A stretch of DNA of 64,000 nucleotides from Alloacidobacterium dinghuense. GTDB taxonomy: Bacteria; Acidobacteriota; Terriglobia; Terriglobales; Acidobacteriaceae. The DNA lies in assembly GCF_014274465.1 (NCBI RefSeq), contig NZ_CP060394.1, positions 1,612,001 through 1,676,000 on the forward strand, given 5' to 3'. Of the stretch, positions 9,331 to 16,610 are shown piece after piece. The position numbers and the translations under genes are program-made. The number at the start of each line of letters is the position of its first letter. The stretch's first letter is position 1. A model generated the notes under the pieces. The model did not search any database. It was not told where the DNA came from and saw only the letters and a list, made by a program, of their open reading frames with translations.

Positions 9331-9369
9331 TTCACAGAACAGTAAAGTGTTGTTAACAATTGGTCCACA
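9331..9369 (+). promoter_or_regulatory. Candidate Pho box upstream of pstS
   Basis: Three related hexamers lie in 11-bp phase: TTCACA (9331-9336), TTAACA (9353-9358, two periods later) and TCCACA (9364-9369), 32-70 bp before the pstS GTG. PhoB and PhoP response regulators bind direct repeats with 11-bp periodicity; TTAACA-type hexamers are the Bacillus form. The 10-bp palindrome TTGTTAACAA (9350-9359) lies inside. The match is short and no phoB/phoR gene is in the window, so this is an inference from position and spacing. Confidence 0.4.
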
Positions 9370-9400
9370 GAATCGACAGTAGTTTTCCGAGGGGGAGTCA

Positions 9401-10408
9401 GTGAAAAAGAGTACGTTTTTGGCTGCTGCGCTTATCGTGTGCACAGCTTCTGCAGGTTTTTCCCAGAAAATCAACGGGGCTGGGGCGACGTTTCCGTATC
9501 CCATTTATTCCAAATGGTTCAGCGAATACAGCGCGGCGCATCCCGGTGTTGAAATCAACTATCAGTCCATCGGCAGCGGCGGTGGCATCCGTCAGGTCAC
9601 CAGCGGCGTCGTCGACTTCGGCGCCAGTGATGGCCCGATGACCGATGAGCAACTCAAAGGTTCCAAGGTCAAGATTGTCCACATCCCCACCGTTCTGGGT
9701 GCGGTTGTTCCTATTTACAACCTTCCCGGCGTCTCGACCGAGTTGAAGTTTTCTCCCGATGTTCTTGCCGATATCTACCTGGGCAAGATCTCCAACTGGA
9801 GCGACGCCCGCATCGCCAAGGACAATCCCGGCGTCAAGTTGCCCAGCACAGATATTGTCGTTGTGCATCGCTCTGACGGCAGCGGCACAACCTACATTTT
9901 CACTGACTACCTCTCCAAGGTCAGCAATGACTGGAAGAACTCGGTCGGAAGAAACAGCGCAGTGCCGTGGCCCAAAGGAATCGGCGGCAAGGGCAATGAA
10001 AACGTTGCTGCCATGGTTCGCCAAATGCCCGGCTCAATCGGTTATGTCGAGCTGATTTACGCCATGCAGAACAAGATCGCCTTCGGCTACATCAAGAATG
10101 CCGCTGGTAACTGGGTGAAGGGCAGCATCGATGGCGTTACCGAGGCTGCGGCCACCGTGAAGCAGATGCCCGCCGACTACCGCGTCTCCATCACCAATGC
10201 ACCCGGCCCGAATGCTTACCCGATCTCCAGCTTCACCTGGCTGCTGATTCCCATACCTCCCAAGGATGCCGGCAACGGTAAGGTTATCAAGGACTTCCTC
10301 GGCTGGATGCTGGATCACGGCCAATCCGAAACCTCGGGGCTCTACTATGCTCCGCTGCCGAAGTCGGTTTCCGACAAGGTCCGCGGCACCATCAGCCAGC
10401 TGCAGTAG
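9401..10408 (+). CDS. pstS: Phosphate ABC transporter substrate-binding protein PstS
   Basis: 335 residues, the usual PstS length. The signal peptide is residues 1-21 (MKKSTFLAAALIVCTASAGFS), with no lipobox, so the protein is a free periplasmic binder. Phosphate-binding loops are recognisable: GAGATFPYPIY near the mature N-terminus, SIGSGGGIRQV, and SDGSGTTYIFTDYL. FGASDGPMTDE and GSIGYVELIYA are also PstS hallmarks. The GTG start at 9401 is chosen because GGGGGAG (9391-9397) precedes it. It is the first gene of pstSCAB-phoU; a hairpin with a U-tract directly after it should give an excess of pstS transcript. Confidence 0.96.
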   Translation: MKKSTFLAAALIVCTASAGFSQKINGAGATFPYPIYSKWFSEYSAAHPGVEINYQSIGSGGGIRQVTSGVVDFGASDGPMTDEQLKGSKVKIVHIPTVLGAVVPIYNLPGVSTELKFSPDVLADIYLGKISNWSDARIAKDNPGVKLPSTDIVVVHRSDGSGTTYIFTDYLSKVSNDWKNSVGRNSAVPWPKGIGGKGNENVAAMVRQMPGSIGYVELIYAMQNKIAFGYIKNAAGNWVKGSIDGVTEAAATVKQMPADYRVSITNAPGPNAYPISSFTWLLIPIPPKDAGNGKVIKDFLGWMLDHGQSETSGLYYAPLPKSVSDKVRGTISQLQ

Positions 10409-10424
10409 AACTGCTGCAAGCCAG

Positions 10425-10464
10425 GTGCAAAGGGCAGGCGTTTCATACCTGCCCTCGCACTTTT
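10425..10464 (+). terminator. Hairpin attenuator between pstS and pstC
   Basis: GGGCAGG (10432-10438) pairs with CCTGCCC (10448-10454) across a 9-nt loop. The helix is extended by GTGC/GCAC after a small internal loop and followed by TTTT at 10461-10464. This is a Rho-independent-like structure inside an operon. It would let some polymerase read on to pstCAB while enriching pstS mRNA, as expected for a binding protein needed in excess. Confidence 0.6.
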
Positions 10465-10564
10465 CTGCCCTCTTTCCACTACAATGGACCTCCAAAGGCA
10501 CGATTATTTCCTTATTTTTCAAAGCGTTTAACGCTCTATTCAAAATCGCTGACTAAGGTATTGA

Positions 10565-11623
10565 GTGGTGAATCCCAAGCTTCAACAGGAAGTTCGCGTG
10601 TCCGGTCCGCCTATCGTTCCAATCCCATCGCCGGCGACCTCGACCACGGAGGCAGCAAGCTCCGCCCCATCGCCTGTCCGCAAATTCCTGACTGAACGGG
10701 GCAGTTCCGCCCTGGGTGACCACGCTTTTCGCTGGATCATGCTGCTCTGCGCCCTCGTGATCTTCGCCATTGTCGGCCTGATCCTCTGGGAACTCGTTGC
10801 CCGATCCCAGCTGACGATCTCAAAGTTCGGCTTGAGTTTCTTCTTCAAGCAGGCGTGGGACCCGGTCAGCGGCGATTACGGCGCATGGCCCTTTATCTAC
10901 GGGACGCTGGTGTCCTCGTTGGTCTCCCTGATCATCGCCGTACCGCTCGCCGTGGGCGTTGCCGTCTTCCTCACCGAGATGTGCCCCAAATTCCTGCGCG
11001 GCCCGCTGTCCTTCCTTACCGAGTTGCTCGCAGCAATTCCCAGCGTTGTCTACGGCCTCTGGGCAGTATTTGTCCTCGTGCCGCTTCTTCGCGAGCATGT
11101 GAATCCGGTGCTGATGAAGACCCTCGGCTGGACCGGCTTCTTCGCCGGGCCCAATTACGGCATTGGCATGCTGGCTGCCGGAGTCATCCTCGCCATCATG
11201 ATTCTCCCCATCATTTCGTCGCTCACGCGCGAAGTGATGACCGCCGTGCCGCATACGCAGCGTGAAGCCGTGCTGGCGCTCGGCGCAACCCGATGGGAGA
11301 TGATCCGCATGGGCGTGCTGCGCAATGCGCGCATCGGCATCGTCGGATCCATCATTCTCGGCCTTGGCCGCGCCCTCGGCGAGACGATGGCCGTCACCAT
11401 GGTCATTGGTAACCGGCCCGAAATCGTCAAGTCGCTCCTCGGCCTCGGTTACAGCATGTCCAGCGTCATCGCCAACGAGTTCAGCGAAGCCTCTGACGAT
11501 TTGTACCTCAGTGCGTTGATCGAGATCGGTCTTGCGCTCTTCATCGTCACCATTATTGTAAACGCAATCGCGCGCCTGCTGGTGTGGGCCGTCACGCGCG
11601 GTGCGCCGCCTCGGGTCGCTTAA
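10565..11623 (+). CDS. pstC: Phosphate ABC transporter permease PstC
   Basis: 352 residues, inner-membrane permease. A proline/serine-rich cytoplasmic N-terminus (residues 1-40) precedes the first helix (WIMLLCALVIFAIVGLILW). The binding-protein-dependent transport domain follows with about five further helices, and the EAA-type loop contacting PstB is seen in REAVLALGATRWEMI. The PstC hallmark IPSVVYGLWAVFVLVP is present. Two adjacent GTG codons (10565 and 10568) could both start it; AAGG at 10555-10558 fits either. Second gene of the pst operon, 156 bp after pstS with the attenuator between. Confidence 0.95.
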   Translation: MVNPKLQQEVRVSGPPIVPIPSPATSTTEAASSAPSPVRKFLTERGSSALGDHAFRWIMLLCALVIFAIVGLILWELVARSQLTISKFGLSFFFKQAWDPVSGDYGAWPFIYGTLVSSLVSLIIAVPLAVGVAVFLTEMCPKFLRGPLSFLTELLAAIPSVVYGLWAVFVLVPLLREHVNPVLMKTLGWTGFFAGPNYGIGMLAAGVILAIMILPIISSLTREVMTAVPHTQREAVLALGATRWEMIRMGVLRNARIGIVGSIILGLGRALGETMAVTMVIGNRPEIVKSLLGLGYSMSSVIANEFSEASDDLYLSALIEIGLALFIVTIIVNAIARLLVWAVTRGAPPRVA

Positions 11624-11644
11624 CAGGAACGGAAAACAGTAGTC

Positions 11645-12520
11645 ATGGCTTTACCGCAAAAATCGAGCAAAGCGAACCAAGCCTGGCGCATGTTTGCCAA
11701 TCATGCCGCTACGGGGCTAGCCATTCTGAGCACGATTCTCGTAGTCGCGCCCCTGGTCGCCATCTTTGCCTATCTGCTCTACAAAGGAGCCAGCTCACTC
11801 AATCTGGCTTTCTTCACCCAGGTTCCCAAGCCCGTTGGAGAAGCGGGTGGCGGCATGGCCAACGCCATCCTCGGCTCAGGAATTCTTCTCGCGCTTGGCA
11901 GCCTTCTCGGCGTTCCGGTTGGCATCGCCGCCGGCATCTATCTAGCCGAGTTCGGACGAGGCGGCAGGCTAGCCAATTTCGTTCGCTTCACCGCCGACGT
12001 CCTCAACGGCGTGCCGTCAATCGTCATGGGCATCTCGGTCTACTCTCTGATCGTATTGCCGCAGAAACATTTTTCCGCGCTCTCCGGTGGCGTAGCGCTC
12101 GGCATCATGATGATCCCCACCATCACGCGCACCACGGAAGAAATGCTGCTGATGGTTCCCAATGCGATCCGCGAAGCCGCTCTCGGTCTTGGCGTTCCCA
12201 ACTGGCGATCGGTGCTCTCGATCACCCTCAAGACCGCATCCCCCGGCGTTATCACCGGATGCATGCTTGCCTTCGCGCGCGTCGCCGGTGAAACCGCGCC
12301 GCTGCTCTTCACCGCGTTCGGCAACCAGTTCTGGAGCGCGAACGTCAACCAGCCCATCGCTGCGCTGCCGCTGCAAATCTACGTCTACGCCATCTCCCCC
12401 TATGACGAATGGCACCGCCTGGCATGGGCCGGCGCTTTGGTGCTTATTCTGTTAATCGTCGTCTCAGTGTCGCTCGTGCGTTATGTCACCACGCGCGGCG
12501 TCTTGAAGGGAGCAAGTTAA
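11645..12520 (+). CDS. pstA: Phosphate ABC transporter permease PstA
   Basis: 291 residues with about six membrane helices (ILSTILVVAPLVAIFAYLLY first). PstA features include the periplasmic stretch after helix 1, DVLNGVPSIVMGISVYSLIV and the EAA-like loop REAALGLGVPNWRSVLSIT. It pairs with PstC to form the membrane channel. An AGGAACGG sequence right after the pstC stop can serve as the ribosome binding site. It is followed immediately by pstB with no intergenic base. Confidence 0.95.
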   Translation: MALPQKSSKANQAWRMFANHAATGLAILSTILVVAPLVAIFAYLLYKGASSLNLAFFTQVPKPVGEAGGGMANAILGSGILLALGSLLGVPVGIAAGIYLAEFGRGGRLANFVRFTADVLNGVPSIVMGISVYSLIVLPQKHFSALSGGVALGIMMIPTITRTTEEMLLMVPNAIREAALGLGVPNWRSVLSITLKTASPGVITGCMLAFARVAGETAPLLFTAFGNQFWSANVNQPIAALPLQIYVYAISPYDEWHRLAWAGALVLILLIVVSVSLVRYVTTRGVLKGAS

Positions 12521-13279
12521 GTGAGTGTCGGAATCCAAGTTTCACAGTTCAATGCGTGGTACGGGACCAACCACGCGCTGCACGACATCAACCTGAACAT
12601 TCCGGCAAATCAAGCCACGGCGCTCATCGGCCCTTCCGGTTGCGGCAAGTCCACCTTCGTGCGCTGCATCAACCGCATGCATGAGACGAACCCCATCGCA
12701 AGAGCCGCCGGTACCATCCGCATTGGCGACCTCGACATCTATAACGACGTCTCGCCAGTCGAGGTCCGCCGCCGCATCGGCATGGTCTTCCAGCGCCCCA
12801 ATCCATTTCCCACCATGTCCATTTACGACAATGTAGCCTCTGGCCTGCGTTTAAATGGCTACCGCAATCGTCGAGTACTCGATGAAGTAGTGGAGCGCTC
12901 GCTGAAGCAGGCTGCACTTTTTGACGAAGTCAAAGACGATTTGAAGAAGAAATCCGGTGCCAGCCTCTCCGGTGGACAGCAACAGCGCCTCTGCATCGCC
13001 CGCGCCCTTGCTGTCGATCCCGAAGTCCTGCTCATGGATGAGCCGGCTTCAGCACTCGATCCTGTTTCAACGGCGAAAATTGAAGACTTGATTTTCCAGC
13101 TCAAATCGCAGTACACCATCGTCATCGTGACCCACAACATGCAGCAGGCCGCGCGTGTGGCCGAGCGCACTGGTTTCTTTTTGAACGGCAGACTTGTTGA
13201 GTTTGATTCGACTCACAAGATTTTCACAAATCCCGGGGACAAGAGGACGGAAGATTACATTACGGGTAGATTTGGATGA
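12521..13279 (+). CDS. pstB: Phosphate ABC transporter ATPase PstB
   Basis: 252 residues. Walker [10 protein letters not shown] (37-45), signature [16 protein letters not shown] (149-164) and Walker [14 protein letters not shown] (169-181) are intact. The PstB-specific stretches [13 protein letters not shown] and [19 protein letters not shown] are present. It hydrolyses ATP to drive phosphate uptake through PstCA. The GTG start abuts the pstA stop codon, and the gene overlaps phoU by ATGA, so all three are translationally coupled. Confidence 0.97.
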   Translation: MSVGIQVSQFNAWYGTNHALHDINLNIPANQATALIGPSGCGKSTFVRCINRMHETNPIARAAGTIRIGDLDIYNDVSPVEVRRRIGMVFQRPNPFPTMSIYDNVASGLRLNGYRNRRVLDEVVERSLKQAALFDEVKDDLKKKSGASLSGGQQQRLCIARALAVDPEVLLMDEPASALDPVSTAKIEDLIFQLKSQYTIVIVTHNMQQAARVAERTGFFLNGRLVEFDSTHKIFTNPGDKRTEDYITGRFG

Positions 13280-13956
13280 TGCGTCTTCGTTTTCACAAGA
13301 GCCTTGATGATCTCAAAGAAAAACTGCTGATCGTAGCCGGCATGGCCGAGCAGGCGATCCAGCGTGCAGTAGAAGCCTATCGCACGCGCGACCTTTCCAT
13401 CTGCGATCTCGTCGATCGCAGCGAAATGGCCATCAATCGCCTCGAGCGCGAGATCGACCAGATGGCGCTCGATCTCCTTGCCATGGAACAGCCCATGGCC
13501 ATCGACCTCCGCTTCATTCTTGCCGTCATCAAAATCAATGCCGACGTCGAGCGCGTCGGAGATTCCGCCGTCAACATCATCGAGCGCGTCCGCGATCTGC
13601 AGGCGTATCCGGCCGTCGATCTTCCCATCGACATTCCGCGCATGGCGAACCTCGCAGCGGGGATGGTGCGCAAGTCGCTGCAGTCCTTTATCGAAGCCGA
13701 TGCCGCGATGGCGAATTCCGTTCTCTCCATGGACGACGACGTCGACAAGCTGAACGAGACAACTTACTACGCTCTGCTGAATGTGATGAAGGAGCAGCCG
13801 CAGCTTACGCCGCAGGCGCTAGACGCGCTGGTCATCGCCCGCAGCCTCGAACGCGTCGCCGACCACGCCACCAACATTGCCGAAGATGTCATCTTCTGGG
13901 TACAGGGCTCCGACGTGCGCCACCACATGAGCGTAGTCGACGGCTCCCGCCGCTGA
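13276..13956 (+). CDS. phoU: Phosphate-specific transport accessory protein PhoU
   Basis: 226 residues made of two three-helix PhoU repeats. The metal-binding-type motifs of the family are visible in each half (E-D/x3-D pattern: [20 protein letters not shown], and [15 protein letters not shown]). [22 protein letters not shown]-type C-terminal residues are also diagnostic. PhoU passes the phosphate status of PstSCAB to the PhoR sensor kinase and limits uptake. It is cytoplasmic or peripheral to the membrane. Start overlaps the pstB stop (ATGA). It ends the operon, with a hairpin 17 bp downstream. Confidence 0.95.
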   Translation: MMRLRFHKSLDDLKEKLLIVAGMAEQAIQRAVEAYRTRDLSICDLVDRSEMAINRLEREIDQMALDLLAMEQPMAIDLRFILAVIKINADVERVGDSAVNIIERVRDLQAYPAVDLPIDIPRMANLAAGMVRKSLQSFIEADAAMANSVLSMDDDVDKLNETTYYALLNVMKEQPQLTPQALDALVIARSLERVADHATNIAEDVIFWVQGSDVRHHMSVVDGSRR

Positions 13957-13972
13957 CACCAACCAGAGTTGT

Positions 13973-14007
13973 CCGTTGGTTTGAGTCGTCATTCTGACGA
14001 CCAACGG
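13973..14007. terminator. Hairpin downstream of phoU
   Basis: CCGTTGG (13973-13979) pairs with CCAACGG (14001-14007), and an inner stem TCGTCA/TGACGA closes a TTC loop. There is no U-tract, so it may stabilise the mRNA end or act as a weak terminator of the pst operon rather than a classical terminator. Confidence 0.4.
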
Positions 14008-14030
14008 GAGGAAGAATCTCATCGATGAAG

Positions 14031-14381
14031 AATCAGCCTCACAGACAGCGTCTTGCGGCACGAAAATGGGTGCCCCATCCTTTGCGTAGCAAAGGGTGGG
14101 AAAGCACGAACCCGAATCAGCCTCACAGACAGCGTCTTGCAGCACGAAAATGGGTGCCCCATCCTTTGCGTAGCAAAGGGTGGGAAAGCACGAACCCGAA
14201 TCAGCCTCACAGACAGCGTCTTGCAGCACGAAAATGGGTGCCCCATCCTTTGCGTAGCAAAGGGTGGGAAAGCACGAACCCGAATCAGCCTCACAGGACA
14301 GCGTCTTGCAATACGAAAAACGGGTGCCCCATCCTTTGCATAGCAAAGGGTGGGAAAGCACGAACCCAAATCAGCCTCACA
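14031..14381. repeat. 84-bp tandem repeat, four units plus a partial fifth
   Basis: Units start at 14031, 14115, 14199 and 14283. The first three periods are exactly 84 bp; the last unit is 86 bp and diverged, and a 13-bp remnant follows at 14369. Each unit carries CCCATCCTTTGC and GCAAAGGGTGGG around a GTA/ATA loop, a 12-bp hairpin with one wobble pair, preceded by GGTG. Because 84 is a multiple of three, long spurious frames run through it on both strands. The stop codon of the NUDIX gene lies inside the last remnant. A single relative sits at about 14911-14958. It resembles bacterial REP/dispersed palindromic elements. Confidence 0.9.
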
Positions 14382-14832
14382 CTAACTCAATCAATCTTTC
14401 CAGAAAAGCCCTCTGTCCAGCCAGTATCCGCTCCCGAGCCGCATCCAGAGAGAACCACCCCCACCGATCCACCTCGGGAAACTCAGCCATGCGCCCAGAG
14501 CGCGGCGGCCACTCCATTGAAAACGTATTACTCTTGAGCGCAGACGAATCGCAATCTCCCTCAACACCCCACGCCGTCACAATCTTTCCGCCAGCCTGCT
14601 TCACCTCACCCAGCGCAACAAAATCGCCAGAAGGCACAACGCCGGACTCTTCCTCGAACTCGCGCTTCGCAGCCTGCAGCGCATCCTCGTCGGAATCAAA
14701 CTCGCCTTTCGGAATCGACCACGCGCCCAAATCCTTCTTCGCCCAGAAGGGCCCACCCGGATGCGCCAGCAAAACTTCCATCCGGTCTTCGCGGCGACGA
14801 TACATCAATAAACCCGCACTGCGCTTCGGCAT
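14377..14832 (-). CDS. NUDIX hydrolase
   Basis: 151 residues, one NUDIX domain. The box is complete at residues 43-65: G-x5-E-x7-R-E-x-x-E-E-x-G-V (GEFDSDEDALQAAKREFEEE then SGV). The N-terminus SAGLLMYRRREDRMEVLLAH and the stretch GAWSIPKGE match the NUDIX subgroup related to Ap4A/dinucleotide hydrolases and MutT-like NTP pyrophosphohydrolases. The substrate is not deducible. The ATG at 14832 begins the domain; the frame continues upstream only through repeat DNA. The last codons sit in the tandem repeat remnant. Confidence 0.85.
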   Translation of the reverse strand: MPKRSAGLLMYRRREDRMEVLLAHPGGPFWAKKDLGAWSIPKGEFDSDEDALQAAKREFEEESGVVPSGDFVALGEVKQAGGKIVTAWGVEGDCDSSALKSNTFSMEWPPRSGRMAEFPEVDRWGWFSLDAARERILAGQRAFLERLIELV

Positions 14833-14853
14833 AACAGCCAGTATCCCAAAAAT

Positions 14854-14958
14854 CTCGTCATCCCGAGCGAAGCCGAAGGACCTGCGGTTTGCATCGAGCG
14901 GCACGAAAAGCGAGTGCCCCATCCTTTGCATAGCAAAGGGTGGGAAAGTACGAACCCA
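14854..14958. repeat. Composite dispersed repeat upstream of the NUDIX gene
   Basis: The left part reads CTCGTCATCCCGAGCGAAG, then AAGGACCTGCGG, which I recognise as a common acidobacterial intergenic sequence. The right part is another copy of the hairpin found in the 84-bp array (CCCCATCCTTTGC, then a three-base loop, then GCAAAGGGTGGG). It lies between the start of the NUDIX gene and the RMD1-like gene and adds a false N-terminal extension to the NUDIX frame. Confidence 0.7.
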
Positions 14959-15033
14959 ACCTCACCAGTCCATCGCAGCCAAAGTTGGATGCCTCTATAG
15001 AATGAGTCTGACAGACAGAACTGAGGACACCAC

Positions 15034-16140
15034 ATGGAGACAACTCCAACCACGCACAATGACCAGCTATGTGGCTCTGTCCTCGTCCTCATTCAGTTCG
15101 ACGTGTGCGAAGAGATCCGCCTCGACCGCCTGCGCGAAATCTTCAGTGCCCAAACCGTGCAAAAGCCGCCGCTCAAGCACGCGCTCCCCAACTACGTCCG
15201 CTACCAGCGCCCGCCCGTTATCGAAACAGCAGAAACACTCGTGCTCGAAACCGGAGAACGCCTCCACGGACAGATGAAGTATTACGACTATGGCGTCGTC
15301 AGCGTCATCTTCGAACTCCCGTTTGTCGGCGACTGGCAAAAGCTCGTCCAGCTTTCCAGCCGATGGGTCTGGGATGTGGACTTCTCCGCGCACGCCCGGC
15401 GTATCGCGCAAAAGCGCCTGGAACAGGCAACAGCAGCGCTGGTGAAACCCTACAAGGAATGGCTCGATGAAGACTACTTCATCTTCCACGTGCGCGAGTT
15501 GTCCGAATCCCCCACGGCAACTGCTTTAGTACAGCATCGCGGAAAAGAGATCTCCCAGATCGTGCGCGGCGACCTGACCGAATTGTCAGAAAGCGAGCGG
15601 CAGGAGGTCCTGCAATCGGGAATTTCCTACAGCGTCAAAGACCTCGCCGTCATTGGCTGGAACGCGGCGTTTCTCTACGACACGCCTGTCGGAGCCGAAA
15701 CCGCGATCCAACTCCTCGAATACGCAAATTCCCAGCTCCTCGAATTCCGCCACTACGACGACCTGCTCACAAATGAACTCGACGGCGTCTACAACTCACT
15801 CGAAGAGGGAACCGGCATCTTCGCCCGCTGGCGGCTGGCACGCTCCGCCACAAAGCTGAATACCGTCCTGCTCGAAGTCACCGAATTAACCGAACACGCC
15901 GACAACGCCATCAAGTTTCTCAGCGACATGTTCTCGGCGCGTCTCTACAAACTGGCCGCCTCCAAGGTCGGCGTGCCCGACTACAAGAACCTCGTCACCA
16001 ACAAAGTCCAGACCGCCCGCGAGCTCTATCACTTCATGGTCGACCAGTTCAATCAGAGCCGAGCTTTCTTCCTCGAACTCACCGTCGTCATCATCCTGGT
16101 CATCGAGCTCTTCTATCTCTTCCGCGGCCATCCCATGTAG
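15034..16140 (+). CDS. RMD1/YagE (DUF155)-like membrane-anchored protein
   Basis: 368 residues. The N-terminal half contains a YDYGVVSVIFELPF strand region (near 85-100). The conserved DUF155 core appears as SVKDLAVIGWNAAFLYDT and AIQLLEYANSQLLEFRHYDD, followed by a helical region and a single C-terminal membrane helix (ELTVVIILVIELFYLFRG) that tail-anchors it. Members of this family in yeast (Rmd1, Sif2/3) affect mitosis, meiosis and mitochondria; the bacterial function is unknown. Family membership rests on this architecture and these motifs only. It is a single gene, with repeat-rich DNA on both sides. Confidence 0.6.
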   Translation: METTPTTHNDQLCGSVLVLIQFDVCEEIRLDRLREIFSAQTVQKPPLKHALPNYVRYQRPPVIETAETLVLETGERLHGQMKYYDYGVVSVIFELPFVGDWQKLVQLSSRWVWDVDFSAHARRIAQKRLEQATAALVKPYKEWLDEDYFIFHVRELSESPTATALVQHRGKEISQIVRGDLTELSESERQEVLQSGISYSVKDLAVIGWNAAFLYDTPVGAETAIQLLEYANSQLLEFRHYDDLLTNELDGVYNSLEEGTGIFARWRLARSATKLNTVLLEVTELTEHADNAIKFLSDMFSARLYKLAASKVGVPDYKNLVTNKVQTARELYHFMVDQFNQSRAFFLELTVVIILVIELFYLFRGHPM

Positions 16141-16227
16141 GTGCTCGATCCCAAAAAGCTTGTCAAGCCCCTGGCAGCAAAGAAAATAATGGTGATCCCT
16201 TTGACTGAGGTTGGAGTTGAACCGTTT

Positions 16228-16318
16228 GTCCTGCGAAGCAGGACGGCGGTGAAAGAGCGGGCTTCAGCCCCGCGTTAGGCCCAACAATGAAGGGGCTTCA
16301 GCCCCCGGGCTTTTGCCC
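16228..16318. repeat. Cluster of four short hairpins (GGGGCTTCAGCCCC-type dispersed repeat)
   Basis: In the region between the RMD1-like gene and the convergent AddA gene there are four successive hairpins: GTCCTGC-GAA-GCAGGAC (16228-16244), a bulged GCGGGCT/AGCCCCGC (about 16257-16273), GGGGCT-TC-AGCCCC (16292-16305) and GGGC-TTTT-GCCC (16307-16318). This looks like a dispersed intergenic palindrome cluster, possibly also a terminator or mRNA-end stabiliser for the upstream gene. Confidence 0.6.
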
Positions 16319-16486
16319 TGCCTCTCCTTTGTCAAGGGGATGATCAATAAGAAAATTCCTAACTGAAACAAAAGAAACGAGATAAATCGCCACTCGTTTG
16401 GCGTGTTATTTCGCTAAAGTTGCTACCATAGAAATAGGGGACGAATTTTCACGGAGCTGTCAGGGCGAAATACGCGGACCCTCCGC

Positions 16487-16608
16487 TAAGTCATTGAAAA
16501 CACTATAACCCACTTAACCCTTTTCGAATCATATACATGAGGGGGGATGATCCCCCCGTAAGTGATTGAAAAATATGGAAAGAGGAACCGAAACATGGGG
16601 GAGGGGGA
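16487..16608. repeat. Dispersed TAAGTNATTGAAAA element with G/C-tract hairpin
   Basis: Two copies of the motif (TAAGTCATTGAAAA at 16487-16500; TAAGTGATTGAAAA from 16559) flank the hairpin GGGGGGATGATCCCCCC (16541-16557). A GGGGGAGGGGGAGG tract follows. Related words occur again at 26804, 26833 and 26946, next to another C-rich tract. It occupies the convergent gap between the RMD1-like gene and AddA; together with 16228-16318 it accounts for most of this 470-bp non-coding stretch. Confidence 0.6.
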
Positions 16609-16610
16609 GG

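Noticed and set aside
13819-14369. Two open frames on the minus strand through the 84-bp array and into phoU
   Set aside because: Same repeat artefact, extended across the antisense of phoU; no start signal or family.
14031-14381. Possible CRISPR array
   Set aside because: The units are contiguous and near-identical over all 84 bases; there are no unique spacers and no cas gene in the window.
14025-14537. Long open frame on the plus strand (170 codons) through the 84-bp array
   Set aside because: It exists because 84 is divisible by three; the residues simply repeat with the DNA and there is no ribosome binding site or domain.
14264-15277. 337-codon plus-strand frame over the repeat, the NUDIX gene and the RMD1-like start
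   Set aside because: Antisense to the NUDIX box and out of frame with the RMD1-like gene; serine-rich shadow.
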